Positions 1 through 7,575 of a stretch of DNA of 24,668 nucleotides are shown here, one piece after another. The translations under genes and the position numbers were made by a program. The stretch is from NCBI GenBank assembly GCA_028687205.1, contig JAQUAP010000008.1:1-24668 (forward strand). Reading direction: 5' to 3'. Under the pieces are notes generated by a model. It was not told the origin of the DNA and made no database searches. It saw only the letters and a program-made list of their open reading frames with translations. How positions within the stretch are numbered: position 1 is the first letter of the stretch; the number at the start of each line of letters is the position of its first letter. Source of the DNA: Candidatus Omnitrophota bacterium (GTDB taxonomy: Bacteria > Omnitrophota > Gorgyraeia > Gygaellales > Profunditerraquicolaceae).

Positions 1-1135
1 CTTCGTTGCAAAGGTTAGCCAGGTCAGCTCCGGAAAACCCGGGGGTCTGCGCAGCGATTGATTTCAAGTCAACGTTAGGGGCAAGCTTGATCTTGCGCGT
101 ATGCACTTTGAGTATTTCTTCTCTGCCCTGGATATCCGGCAGATTGACGATAATGGTGCGGTCAAACCTGCCCGGCCGCAGCAATGCGGGGTCCAGCGTA
201 TCCGGGCGGTTGGTCGCGGCGATAAGGATGAGCCCCTGCAAAGTATTAAATCCATCCATCTCTACCAGGAGCGCGTTTAATGTCTGCTCGCGTTCATCAT
301 GGCCTCCGCCGATACCGGAGAAACGTAAGCGGCCAACCGCGTCTATTTCATCAATAAAAATAATCGCGCCCTTATTACCGGCTATTTTGGCCGCGCGCCT
401 GCCCTGCTCGAATAAATCGCGCACGCGGGATGCGCCTACGCCGACGAACATCTCCACGAAATCCGAACCGCTGATAGAAAAGAACGGCACTCCTGCTTCA
501 CCGGCTACGGCCTTAGCGATCAGCGTCTTTCCGCAGCCCGGCGGGCCGACCAACAAAACTCCTTTAGGGATTTTTCCGCCTAATTTTTGGAAGCGCTTGG
601 GGTCTTTTAAAAATTCGATTACTTCTTTAAGTTCTTCCTTGGCTTCATCCACTCCCGCCACGTCGTTAAAGGTGACTTTATCCGCTCCGGCGTGGACTTT
701 AGGGGCGACTTTACCAAAAGTCATGATCTTATTGCCTAGCTGCTCGCCGCGGGCGGCCATCATCCACCAGAAAAATATTAAAAGCAGTATGGGGCCGAGA
801 TTAAAAATCAAGGATGTCCAGAAGGTGCGCGGAGGCTTGACGTCAAAAGCTTTGACATTCTGGCGGATAAGATTAAGCAGCTCCGCATCATTCTCCGGGA
901 TATTTACCAGGAACCGGGAATTATCCGTAAATTCACCCTGGAGCAGGTTTTCCACCTTAGTTACGGTTTTAATCCTCTCCGGGTTATTCTTCAGGATAGC
1001 GTAAAATGCCCCGTAGGATACCTCTTTAGGCATCCCGCTGATGGGGATATTGATGGAATTTATAAGGATAAAAAAGATGATTATTGCCAGGATCCAGCCA
1101 AAAGGCGAACGCTTAAAAACATTTTTCTTTGCCAT
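1..1135 (-). CDS. ftsH: ATP-dependent zinc metalloprotease FtsH, N-terminal 378 residues (3' end beyond window)
   Basis: Membrane-anchored AAA+ protease that unfolds and degrades membrane and regulatory proteins at the inner face of the cytoplasmic membrane. The frame is open from the ATG at 1135 to the window edge. Visible parts in order: first membrane helix about residues 13-28, a short periplasmic domain, second helix about 105-126 ending FFWWMM, then the AAA domain with Walker A GPPGCGKT (197-204), Walker B IFIDEID (about 259-265), the GGGHDEREQTLN segment and the second region of homology NRPDTLDPALLRPGRFDR with its arginine finger. The HEXXH zinc protease domain lies beyond the edge, so protease activity cannot be checked here. 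A GGAGAGG ribosome site sits 6 bases before the ATG, and a strong promoter lies upstream, so it is probably transcribed separately from tonB. Identity is secure. Confidence 0.97.
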   Translation of the reverse strand, partial: MAKKNVFKRSPFGWILAIIIFFILINSINIPISGMPKEVSYGAFYAILKNNPERIKTVTKVENLLQGEFTDNSRFLVNIPENDAELLNLIRQNVKAFDVKPPRTFWTSLIFNLGPILLLIFFWWMMAARGEQLGNKIMTFGKVAPKVHAGADKVTFNDVAGVDEAKEELKEVIEFLKDPKRFQKLGGKIPKGVLLVGPPGCGKTLIAKAVAGEAGVPFFSISGSDFVEMFVGVGASRVRDLFEQGRRAAKIAGNKGAIIFIDEIDAVGRLRFSGIGGGHDEREQTLNALLVEMDGFNTLQGLILIAATNRPDTLDPALLRPGRFDRTIIVNLPDIQGREEILKVHTRKIKLAPNVDLKSIAAQTPGFSGADLANLCNE

Positions 1136-1174
1136 GATTTACCTCTCCCTTAGTGACAGTTTTATAGAAATTTA

Positions 1175-1203
1175 ATTATAGCTTTAAATAGCCGTAAAAT
1201 CAA
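1175..1203 (-). promoter_or_regulatory. Sigma-70-type promoter for ftsH
   Basis: On the minus strand TTGATT (1198-1203) is followed by exactly 17 bases and a perfect TATAAT (1175-1180). It lies in the 88-base gap between the tonB stop and the ftsH start, about 40 bases before the ATG. The match is seen in the sequence; activity is inferred. Confidence 0.75.
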
Positions 1204-1223
1204 GTATTTTATAGGGTTATCGT

Positions 1224-1907
1224 TTATTCGACTTCAAAGGAGATGACGACGTTAAAGGAGAGTTGGGGATAGTCTAATTCCCTGGGGAATCTTGGGAAGG
1301 GAGAGGCGTTTTTTACGCTCACCATGGCAATGTTTTTCAGGTAGGGCGTGGCCCGGGATTTCTCTTCTACCAGGCGTACGTCTCTCAGGTATCCCGCGTC
1401 CGAGATGATAAAAGTAATGTAGACCTCCCCTGTTTCATTGCGGTTATAATTCTGGTAGGCTGCCCGGCGGATCTTCTCGCGCACGACCTGATAATAGCTT
1501 ATGTAGGAAGGGTTGCCGATTTTGTCCAAGGCCTGCGCCGGCAGGGTGATCTTTTTTTTAATCGCGATGGTGTCCGGCTTGATCAGTGCGGGCTTATCAA
1601 AGGAAAGCTCCTTGCGCATTGCCTGCGTAGCGGCCTTGGTAACTTCCTCCCTGTTTATAAACGGCGGCGGAGTCCGTTTATCCAGGGTAATCTTTGAAGG
1701 TATTTTCAGGAAAGGCTCATTCTTGGCGAGCGCGGCTTTTTTTACCCCCTGCTTTACTGCCCCCGGCGGCTTAATGTAGGTTACTTCTATCTTCTGGCTT
1801 TTTCCCGTAGAAGGGAAAAATATATACCCCGGATTTTGGAACATTACGGCAGTATGGAGCGCAAGAGAAACCATGAAAGCTACTTTAAGCGTGCGGTTAA
1901 CGAGCAT
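1224..1907 (-). CDS. tonB: TonB-like energy transducer
   Basis: Couples the inner-membrane proton motive force, via ExbB/ExbD, to outer-membrane receptors. The 227-residue protein has one N-terminal membrane helix (about 7-22) carrying the SxxxH pattern (S14, H18) that in TonB marks the helix contacting ExbB/ExbD. A Lys/Pro-rich spacer meant to cross the periplasm follows (about 35-135), then a TonB C-terminal domain (about 137-227) with the YPxx/GEVYITFIISDAG-like pattern and a final beta strand FNVVISFEVE. It lies 39 bases behind btuB and is presumably its dedicated partner. ExbB and ExbD are not in the window. The upstream stretch is very AT-rich and shows no clear Shine-Dalgarno sequence, so translation may be weak or coupled to btuB. 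Family call firm; the pairing with BtuB is inferred from position. Confidence 0.88.
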   Translation of the reverse strand: MLVNRTLKVAFMVSLALHTAVMFQNPGYIFFPSTGKSQKIEVTYIKPPGAVKQGVKKAALAKNEPFLKIPSKITLDKRTPPPFINREEVTKAATQAMRKELSFDKPALIKPDTIAIKKKITLPAQALDKIGNPSYISYYQVVREKIRRAAYQNYNRNETGEVYITFIISDAGYLRDVRLVEEKSRATPYLKNIAMVSVKNASPFPRFPRELDYPQLSFNVVISFEVE

Positions 1908-1946
1908 AGATTTATTTTAACATAAATAATAAATTTTTAAAAGCCT

Positions 1947-3773
1947 TTAGAATTCGGCCTTCACTCCGCCGGTAAAGGAGAAACCGGGCATGGGAAAATC
2001 CTGGATAACCTGGTATTTACGGTTTAAGAGGTTATCAATATAAGCAAAGCAGGTAATTCCGTTTTTAAGCTTTTTAGAGGCGCTTATTCCTAGGACAAAA
2101 AAGCTTTTTACCTTGTCGTTATTACTGGCATTGGCGAACCTCTGGCCGGTGACTTGTCCTTTCAATTCAATAATCAGGCCCTTGTAGTCATGGTAGCGCA
2201 GGATCGCATCTATCTTATTTTTAGGTTGATAAACAAGGTATTTATGCGTACTTTCGTCCCTGGCCATAAGATATGTATAATTGAGGTCTAGGTCAAGGCA
2301 ATCCAGCAGGTATAGCTTATTATTCAGCTCTATGCCATCAATCACTGCTGAGCTGACATTTTGCGGCATCCACACATCGCTTTCATCCGGAGACCATTGT
2401 ATAAGTTGATCATAGTCGCTGTGATAATAAGTCAACCCTGCGGAAAAATATTTATTGAACCGGATATCCGTCCCCAGTTCTTCGGTAAGGCCCTTTTCCG
2501 GCTTGAGGTTGGGGTTTCCCTTTGCCCAGCCTTCATCCGGCCAGTATAAATCGTTAAAGGTGGGCGCGCGGAAGGAGCGGCTGATGAGGCCGTGTAATTT
2601 TATGTTTTCATTTAATGCATAACTAAGGTCAAGATTAGGGTTGAACTGCGTGCCGAAATTGGAATAATCATCGACCCTGGCGCTGAGATTGATTTTTAAT
2701 TTTTCGAAGAACTCCAGATGGTTTTCTATATAGCCGGCAGTCACGCTATATTCGTGTTTGGCAGTGGAGGTGCTGTCATTCATATTTTTCACGTAATTGA
2801 ACCCCGCGACCAGGCAGTAGCTATCGAGCAGCTGCTTATTGAGCTGTAGGTCAATCCCCCTGACTACGGTAGTATGGGTATCTTTAGCGTAGGTTGTGCT
2901 ATTCTCAATAAATTGCAGGCGGTCGTAATTCTGGTAGGCCTTAGCCGAAAATGCGGTCCCCGGCTCAGGTTTAAAATTCCAGTTGAAATCAAAGAAACGT
3001 TTCAGCGTATTTTGCTTATCGTCGGGGTCAAATGCGTTTGTCGGCCCGGGAAGCCCCTGCCAGCTTTTGTAAAAGCCGGAATTCAGGCCCAGGTTATTCT
3101 GTTCGTTAAGCTTATATTCCAATTTAAGGTTGGAGTCTTCGGCGGTAAAATGAGAGTTGGGCCGGAAACCTACTGAGCTCTGGTATCCTGCGCTGATAAG
3201 GTAGCCGAAATCGGAGATCCTTGCGCCTTGCGAAAGGCGCTCTATATATGTACGGGCAGTGCCGAAGCTGGAATATAGCTCGGTTTTTTGTCCTTCTTTA
3301 GGAGGTTTTTTGGTGATAATATTCACTACGCCTCCCATTGCCGAGCTTCCATAAAGGCTTGAGCCCGGGCCATGCATAACCTCTACTTTGGCGATATTAT
3401 CGAGGGGTATCTCGGCAAGGTTTACTTCACCGTCGCGCGGGCTGTTTACCGGCCTGCCGTCAACCATGACTAAAACCTGGGCAGCTGTTGAGCCGCGCAT
3501 GCGGACATTCTTATTCGCACCCGGGCCGCCATAATCGCTCATTTCCACGGAAGTCAGGTCGGTAAGGGCGTCGGCTAAATTCTGCGCTCCGCCTGTTTCC
3601 ATTTCTTTTGCGCTGACGACATCTACTGTGCGGCTGGTATCTGCGTAGGATTCTTCGATCCTGGAGGGGGTAACGACAATTTTATCAAGGTCAACATCTT
3701 CTGCCCTGGCAATGCCTGGCAGGGCGTAAAACAATAGCAGTAAAAAAATCAGTTTAGCAGCAGTATTTTTCAT
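1947..3773 (-). CDS. btuB: TonB-dependent outer-membrane receptor, BtuB type (cobalamin/corrinoid uptake)
   Basis: A 608-residue outer-membrane receptor expected to import cobalamin or other corrinoids. It starts with a signal peptide (about 1-24, ending ARA), then a TonB box at DKIVVTPSR (30-38) resembling that of E. coli BtuB. A plug domain follows (about 45-160), with the typical NVRMRG, VMVDGRPVN, VEVMHGPGSSLYGSSAMGGVVNI segments. The rest is a beta-barrel of alternating strands ending in a C-terminal phenylalanine, the usual outer-membrane protein signal. Length matches BtuB (about 600). Receptors of this family also carry siderophores, but a cobalamin-riboswitch-like leader lies directly upstream and the neighbouring operon is B12 salvage, which fixes the likely substrate. 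AAGGA lies 4 bases before the ATG. The adjacent tonB gene follows in the same direction. Confidence 0.93.
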   Translation of the reverse strand: MKNTAAKLIFLLLLFYALPGIARAEDVDLDKIVVTPSRIEESYADTSRTVDVVSAKEMETGGAQNLADALTDLTSVEMSDYGGPGANKNVRMRGSTAAQVLVMVDGRPVNSPRDGEVNLAEIPLDNIAKVEVMHGPGSSLYGSSAMGGVVNIITKKPPKEGQKTELYSSFGTARTYIERLSQGARISDFGYLISAGYQSSVGFRPNSHFTAEDSNLKLEYKLNEQNNLGLNSGFYKSWQGLPGPTNAFDPDDKQNTLKRFFDFNWNFKPEPGTAFSAKAYQNYDRLQFIENSTTYAKDTHTTVVRGIDLQLNKQLLDSYCLVAGFNYVKNMNDSTSTAKHEYSVTAGYIENHLEFFEKLKINLSARVDDYSNFGTQFNPNLDLSYALNENIKLHGLISRSFRAPTFNDLYWPDEGWAKGNPNLKPEKGLTEELGTDIRFNKYFSAGLTYYHSDYDQLIQWSPDESDVWMPQNVSSAVIDGIELNNKLYLLDCLDLDLNYTYLMARDESTHKYLVYQPKNKIDAILRYHDYKGLIIELKGQVTGQRFANASNNDKVKSFFVLGISASKKLKNGITCFAYIDNLLNRKYQVIQDFPMPGFSFTGGVKAEF

Positions 3774-3804
3774 AACATCCTTTCCCTTCTGCGAGAGTAC
3801 TTAC

Positions 3805-3918
3805 CTGATAATAAGCGATCGACCGGGCTCATTGGTTTATTGCCAATATCACCGTTGCGCGACAGCGCCTGGGTTCCCACCAGGACTTCCTTCACCTATC
3901 CGGTTTTGTATCCCTGTA
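3805..3918 (-). promoter_or_regulatory. Compact cobalamin-riboswitch-like leader of btuB
   Basis: Between the DUF71 stop and the btuB start, the minus strand shows the conserved pieces of a cobalamin aptamer in order: GGTGAAGGAAGTCC (3883-3896), GCGCTGTCGCGCAACGG (3852-3868) and GAGCCCGGTCGATCGC (3815-3830, a divergent B12 box). ACCGG (3900-3904) can pair with CCGGT (3822-3826) to close the core. The peripheral GCCACTG and GGAAGG arms of the long class are missing, so it resembles the shorter cobalamin-II type. There is no hairpin plus T-run before btuB. A small hairpin (CTTA/TAAG with loop TTATCAGG) and the AAGGA ribosome site follow, so control is probably translational. I see no convincing promoter of its own. 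Confidence 0.8.
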
Positions 3919-3922
3919 AGTT

Positions 3923-4600
3923 TTAAGCGTATTCTTGAATGTCTAAGAACCAATGCTTCCAGAAACCTTCCTTGATTACGGTTTCCGCCTTTAGGATTTT
4001 AATCGGCTTGCTGAATATCGGCCCATCAACTACCAAAGTATGGAACTCTCCTTTCTCCCCGCAGGGGCAGATATTCTTCTTTTTTAGCTCCTTGACTAAT
4101 TTTTTATCAATATAACGGCCGATAAATTCCTTACCCATTATGTCTGCCTTGCAGCTGACAATGATGGCTTTAAACCCCGCTTTTAAAAATTCCTCAATAA
4201 TATTCTCCGGAGTATTATTCCAAAGCGGCTCTAAAGCATTAATCTTTAAATCCCCACAGACGCGTTTAATCCAGCTCTCGTGTTCCAGGAGATAGATATC
4301 GCCAAAGACCATTGAGCCGATATCCTTGCCCCTTAGCTCGGTAACCGCAGCCTTGAATTCTTCTTCGTATTTCTGCATATCCGGGCTGACTTCCCTCTGC
4401 ACAAGAAGGGGTACGTCGACTAAATCCGCCTGAAACTTTAACAGCTTCCCTTCAATCCCATGAAAGCACCCGCGTTTTGACTCCCGCGAGATGAAGTTTA
4501 AAAGTAGTTTTACATCATAACCCTGCTGCATTGCCCGGTAACAAGCCAGGCAGCTGTCTTTTCCTCCGCTCCACGATGAGATTGCCTTCAGTTTATCCAC
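3923..4600 (-). CDS. DUF71/COG2102 PP-loop ATPase (Dph6-like), probable B12-salvage subfamily
   Basis: A 225-residue ATP-binding protein of the ATP_bind_4/DUF71 family. The N-terminus holds the PP-loop SGGKDS (11-16), which activates a carboxyl group by adenylation. The C-terminal half carries the family signature CGEKGEFHT (180-188) followed by VVDGP. Archaeal and eukaryotic relatives (Dph6) make the last amide of diphthamide, but bacteria lack diphthamide. Comparative genomics has proposed that a bacterial DUF71 branch acts in B12 salvage; its reaction is, to my knowledge, not established. Position supports this here: it is the last gene of the cob operon, 13 bases after cobS, and is followed by the B12 leader of btuB. 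The start is GTG, with a GGGGG-type ribosome site upstream. The family is certain; the substrate, perhaps a corrinoid carboxylate or amide, is inference. Confidence 0.85.
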   Translation of the reverse strand: MDKLKAISSWSGGKDSCLACYRAMQQGYDVKLLLNFISRESKRGCFHGIEGKLLKFQADLVDVPLLVQREVSPDMQKYEEEFKAAVTELRGKDIGSMVFGDIYLLEHESWIKRVCGDLKINALEPLWNNTPENIIEEFLKAGFKAIIVSCKADIMGKEFIGRYIDKKLVKELKKKNICPCGEKGEFHTLVVDGPIFSKPIKILKAETVIKEGFWKHWFLDIQEYA

Positions 4601-4613
4601 CTATCAGCCCCCT

Positions 4614-5345
4614 TTATAAGATACAAACAGTTAATAAAGTAACTACTTCCGTTAATTCTATCGTCGCGCCCAGCGTATCTCCGGTTATCCCGTTGATTTT
4701 TCGGTTGGTAAGCCTGCCCCCTAAATAAGCGCAGCCGCTTACAATCGCCAAAGCGATCAATCCTTTAAGCTGACAGATAATCAACGTAAGCATAAAGACC
4801 GAGATTAACGCGGCGAGAAAAATTTTCGGCGTCATCCCCCGGATAAAAATCCCGGCCTTGCCTTCCTGGCGGGCGTAAGGGAATAAAAACATCACTAATA
4901 CCGCTGACCAGCGGCTGAATAAGCACATCAGCAGCAACACGCTTGTTTTTTCCGGCGCAGGCACAGTATCCAGTAAGCCAATCTTCAAAAGAAGAATACA
5001 GATAATGCTTAAAACGCCCATTACTCCGATATGCGGGTCGCGCATAATGCTAAGCATTTCATCTTTGGGTTTATTGCTTAAGAAAGCATCCGCGCTGTCG
5101 GATAGGCCGTCCAGGTGCATACCTCCGGTAAGGGCAATCAAGAAGACGATTAAAATTATGTTTGCGGCTAAAGAAGGAAAATCCAGGATGCATAGAAAGG
5201 AATTTATCCCCGACAGGGCCAGGCCGATAAGTAGGCCGACTAAGGGGAAAAACGCTGTTGCCCAGGCCAGCTTTTGCTCATTTACCTCTTTGATCTTTAA
5301 CGGGATGACCGTGAGGAACTGGAGGGCTAACCAAAAACTGCTCAT
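4614..5345 (-). CDS. cobS: Adenosylcobinamide-GDP ribazoletransferase (cobalamin synthase) CobS
   Basis: Integral membrane enzyme that joins AdoCbi-GDP to alpha-ribazole (phosphate), the last joining step of the nucleotide loop. At 243 residues it has the expected length. The N-terminal FLTVIPL motif, FFPLVGLLIG and the metal-binding segment GGMHLDGLSDSADAFLS are clear family marks, as is the RDPHIGVMG motif. Several hydrophobic membrane segments follow. The ATG overlaps the cobT stop (ATGA), so translation is probably coupled. With CobT and CobU it completes lower-ligand attachment. Nothing in it looks broken. Confidence 0.96.
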   Translation of the reverse strand: MSSFWLALQFLTVIPLKIKEVNEQKLAWATAFFPLVGLLIGLALSGINSFLCILDFPSLAANIILIVFLIALTGGMHLDGLSDSADAFLSNKPKDEMLSIMRDPHIGVMGVLSIICILLLKIGLLDTVPAPEKTSVLLLMCLFSRWSAVLVMFLFPYARQEGKAGIFIRGMTPKIFLAALISVFMLTLIICQLKGLIALAIVSGCAYLGGRLTNRKINGITGDTLGATIELTEVVTLLTVCIL

Positions 5346-6400
5346 TTTTTCTTCTCCGAGACGTTCGCGCTTTTAAAGGTAGCCATCTGGGTTAAAATTT
5401 TTACCGCCGCATCAGCCAGGCTTATTGCCAGAGCCCCGCCTGTACCTTCGCCTAATCTTAAATTCAAATCCAGCAGCGGCTTTAAGCCCATATGGTCAAG
5501 GATTATCTTATGGCCGCTCTCTACCGAGCAGTGGCTGGCAATCATATAATCCTTGGCTTTCGGCTCAATATGATAAGCGACTAATGCCGCAGCGCCGGAA
5601 ATAAAGCCGTCGATAACCAGCGGGACTTTTTTAGCGGCAGCGGCGAGGATTATGCCCGTTAATCCCCCTATTTCAAATCCGCCTACCTTGGATAAGACAT
5701 CGATCGGGTCAGCCGGATCCGGCTTATTTAAAGAAATGGAGCGTTCAATAACGGCGATTTTATTTTTTAAACCCCGCTCATCCAGGCCGGCGCCCCTGCC
5801 GGTAAGCGCTTTAGCCGGCGTATGGGTAAAAACCGCGGTTAGCGCGCTGGCGCTGGTTGTGTTACCTATACCCATCTCTCCTGTTCCCGCGATATCAAGA
5901 CCCCGCTTAAATTCAGTTTCAAAAATTTCTATACCTGAGTGAATTGACCTTATCGCTTCATCCCTGGACATTGCCGGGCCTTTTGCCATATTTTTTGTCC
6001 CGTAGTTTATTTTTTTTACGACCAGCCTGGAATCGGCTTTAAGGTCAACCGCAACTCCCATATCCACGACGACGACTCTGGCTCCCGCATGCCTGGCCAG
6101 GACATTTATACCGGCGCCGCCGGAAAGAAAATTATAGACCATCTGCGCAGTAACTTCCTTAGGGTAGGCGCTGACACCTTCTTCGGTAACCCCATGGTCT
6201 GCGGCCAGCGTAAAAATAACTTTATTATTTAGAAGAGGAGTTTCTTGCGCGGTAATCCCGCAGATCTGTTTAGCTAATTCCTCAAGCCTGCCCAGGCTGC
6301 CTAAAGGCTTGGTTAAATTATCCAGCCTTTTTTGCGCCTTAGCCAATATAGCGCTATCTATTGCGCAGATACTTTTGGCTATATTTTCTATCCTCTCCAT
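5342..6400 (-). CDS. cobT: Nicotinate-nucleotide--dimethylbenzimidazole phosphoribosyltransferase CobT
   Basis: Activates the lower ligand base: it transfers phosphoribose from nicotinate mononucleotide to dimethylbenzimidazole (or a related base) to give alpha-ribazole 5'-phosphate. The 352-residue length is typical. Seen motifs include KPxGSLGRLE near residue 32, AADHGV, the GTGEMGIGNTTSASAL loop, GGFEIGGLTG and the C-terminal RLGEGTGGALA, where E318 matches the catalytic glutamate. It follows cobU by 6 bases and overlaps cobS by 4. Which base it prefers cannot be read from the sequence, and no gene for dimethylbenzimidazole synthesis (bluB or bza) is present here, so the base may also be scavenged. 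Confidence 0.97.
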   Translation of the reverse strand: MERIENIAKSICAIDSAILAKAQKRLDNLTKPLGSLGRLEELAKQICGITAQETPLLNNKVIFTLAADHGVTEEGVSAYPKEVTAQMVYNFLSGGAGINVLARHAGARVVVVDMGVAVDLKADSRLVVKKINYGTKNMAKGPAMSRDEAIRSIHSGIEIFETEFKRGLDIAGTGEMGIGNTTSASALTAVFTHTPAKALTGRGAGLDERGLKNKIAVIERSISLNKPDPADPIDVLSKVGGFEIGGLTGIILAAAAKKVPLVIDGFISGAAALVAYHIEPKAKDYMIASHCSVESGHKIILDHMGLKPLLDLNLRLGEGTGGALAISLADAAVKILTQMATFKSANVSEKKK

Positions 6401-6406
6401 TTGGAT

Positions 6407-6925
6407 TTATCCTTTTATTTTTAACGGTATGCCCGCGCTAAGAAAATATACCTCTTTAGCTTCTTTTGCCGCTAACTGGTTTACTTTTCCGGCAATATCG
6501 CGAAAATCCCTTCCCAGTTTAGTTAGCGGGACTATCCCTGAACCCACCTCATTAGAGACCAGGATTACTTTTGCTTTTTTCCTGCTTAAACGCAAGAATA
6601 ATGCTGCGCATTTTTCCAGGATAACTTTTTCTTTATGCTTAGCTAAAATAAGATTGGAGACAAGAAGAGTCAGGCAATCAATAATAATGCAGTCAAAGCC
6701 GTTGCCTATCCGGGTTATTAAAGCCGCCAAATCTCTGGGTTCTTCAAAGGTCTTCCAATGCCTTGGCCTGGCTTCTTGGTGCCTCAATATGCGCCCGCGC
6801 ATCTCCCTATCTAAGCCCTGTCCGGTAGCGATAAAAGCTACCTGCTTATTTTTCCCCGCCAAACTTAAGGCGTAGGTGCTTTTGCCGCTTCTTGCCCCCC
6901 CTAAAATTAAAATTACCTTACCCAT
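6407..6925 (-). CDS. cobU: Bifunctional adenosylcobinamide kinase / guanylyltransferase CobU
   Basis: Phosphorylates adenosylcobinamide and then transfers GMP to give AdoCbi-GDP, the acceptor for CobS. The 172-residue protein has a P-loop GGARSGKS (9-16) near the N-terminus, then FIATG, the EMRGRILRHQEARP segment whose histidine (H49) matches the guanylylated histidine of the family, the WKTFEEP motif and IIIDCLTLLVSNL (Walker B-like). These are diagnostic of CobU/CobP. Its AAGGAG ribosome site (6930-6935) directly abuts the arm of a 75-base palindrome (6936-7010), so hairpin formation in the mRNA could affect its translation. Confidence 0.96.
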   Translation of the reverse strand: MGKVILILGGARSGKSTYALSLAGKNKQVAFIATGQGLDREMRGRILRHQEARPRHWKTFEEPRDLAALITRIGNGFDCIIIDCLTLLVSNLILAKHKEKVILEKCAALFLRLSRKKAKVILVSNEVGSGIVPLTKLGRDFRDIAGKVNQLAAKEAKEVYFLSAGIPLKIKG

Positions 6926-6935
6926 CTCTCTCCTT

Positions 6936-7010
6936 AGGGACGGTTCTCAAGCTGAAGCTAAGGTGTCCCCTATAAGGGGACACCTTAAGATTGAGTTGAG
7001 AACCGTCCCT
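6936..7010. repeat. Composite nested palindrome, REP-like, between cobC and cobU
   Basis: Outer arms AGGGACGGTTCTCAA (6936-6950) and their exact reverse complement (6996-7010) enclose inner arms AAGGTGTCCCCT (6960-6971) and AGGGGACACCTT (6975-6986) around a 3-base loop. A 9-base unpaired stretch lies between the two stems on each side. The right arm encodes the last residues and stop of cobC; the left arm touches the cobU ribosome site. No T-run follows, so it is not a normal intrinsic terminator. Arms of this GGGACGGTTCTC kind look like dispersed REP/RAYT-type elements, but I cannot count copies from one window. Confidence 0.85.
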
Positions 7011-7575
7011 GAATCTTGAAGATACCTTTTTTATATTCAACTACGGTCATGCTGGTAGCTTTAGGGATATAATTCCAGAAATTCCTTTTCTTTAATATAC
7101 TGCTGACCAGTACCCCGATTACCCCTCCGTGAGAGACGATAGCCAGGTTTTTCCCGGCATTAAGCTTAATGATCTTTTTGATGGCAGCGTAAACCCTTTT
7201 CTTAAACGCAGGCATTGATTCTGACCCGGGTATGCGGTGATGGTAAGGGTCGGCTATCCATTGTTTGTAAACATCCGCGTATTTTTGCATAACTTCTTTA
7301 TGGCGCAAACCCTCAAGCACCCCGAAATCAATCTCTCCTAAGCCGCTGACCCGGTTAATTTTTGCCTGTTTAAAAATTATCCGCGCCGTCTGGAGAGCGC
7401 GCGACTTATCGCTGGAATAAATTCTATCAAACTTAACCCGCCTTAGTTTTTGGGATAACCTTTTTGCCTGCAACCTACCTTGCCTACTCAAAGCTACATC
7501 TTTACAGCCGCAGTAACGCCCTTTTTTATTCCATAAGGTTAGCCCATGGCGGATTAATACCAGGCGCGTAAGCAT
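6985..7575 (-). CDS. cobC: Histidine phosphatase, probable alpha-ribazole phosphatase CobC
   Basis: Predicted to remove the phosphate from alpha-ribazole 5'-phosphate (or the cobalamin phosphate), finishing the nucleotide loop pathway. The 196-residue protein has the phosphoglycerate-mutase-type motif LIRHG (7-11) with the phospho-accepting histidine H10, the SSDKSRALQTA segment, a GEIDFGVLEG acid motif and the second histidine in VSHGG near residue 149. Sequence alone cannot separate CobC from other phosphatases of this superfamily; the place between btuD and cobU makes CobC the best reading. The ATG overlaps the btuD stop by one base (TAATG). The C-terminal tail GRFSTQS and the stop are encoded by one arm of the palindrome at 6936-7010, suggesting that the element reshaped the end of the gene. 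Confidence 0.85.
   Translation of the reverse strand: MLTRLVLIRHGLTLWNKKGRYCGCKDVALSRQGRLQAKRLSQKLRRVKFDRIYSSDKSRALQTARIIFKQAKINRVSGLGEIDFGVLEGLRHKEVMQKYADVYKQWIADPYHHRIPGSESMPAFKKRVYAAIKKIIKLNAGKNLAIVSHGGVIGVLVSSILKKRNFWNYIPKATSMTVVEYKKGIFKIQGRFSTQS

Noticed and set aside
6..1004. A 332-codon plus-strand open frame
   Set aside because: It lies antisense to ftsH, whose AAA motifs are all intact on the minus strand; the plus-strand product resembles no protein and is serine/proline-rich as antisense frames often are.
6936..7010. Intrinsic transcription terminator between cobC and cobU
   Set aside because: No T-run follows the hairpin on either strand, and the loop lies in the middle of a coupled operon.
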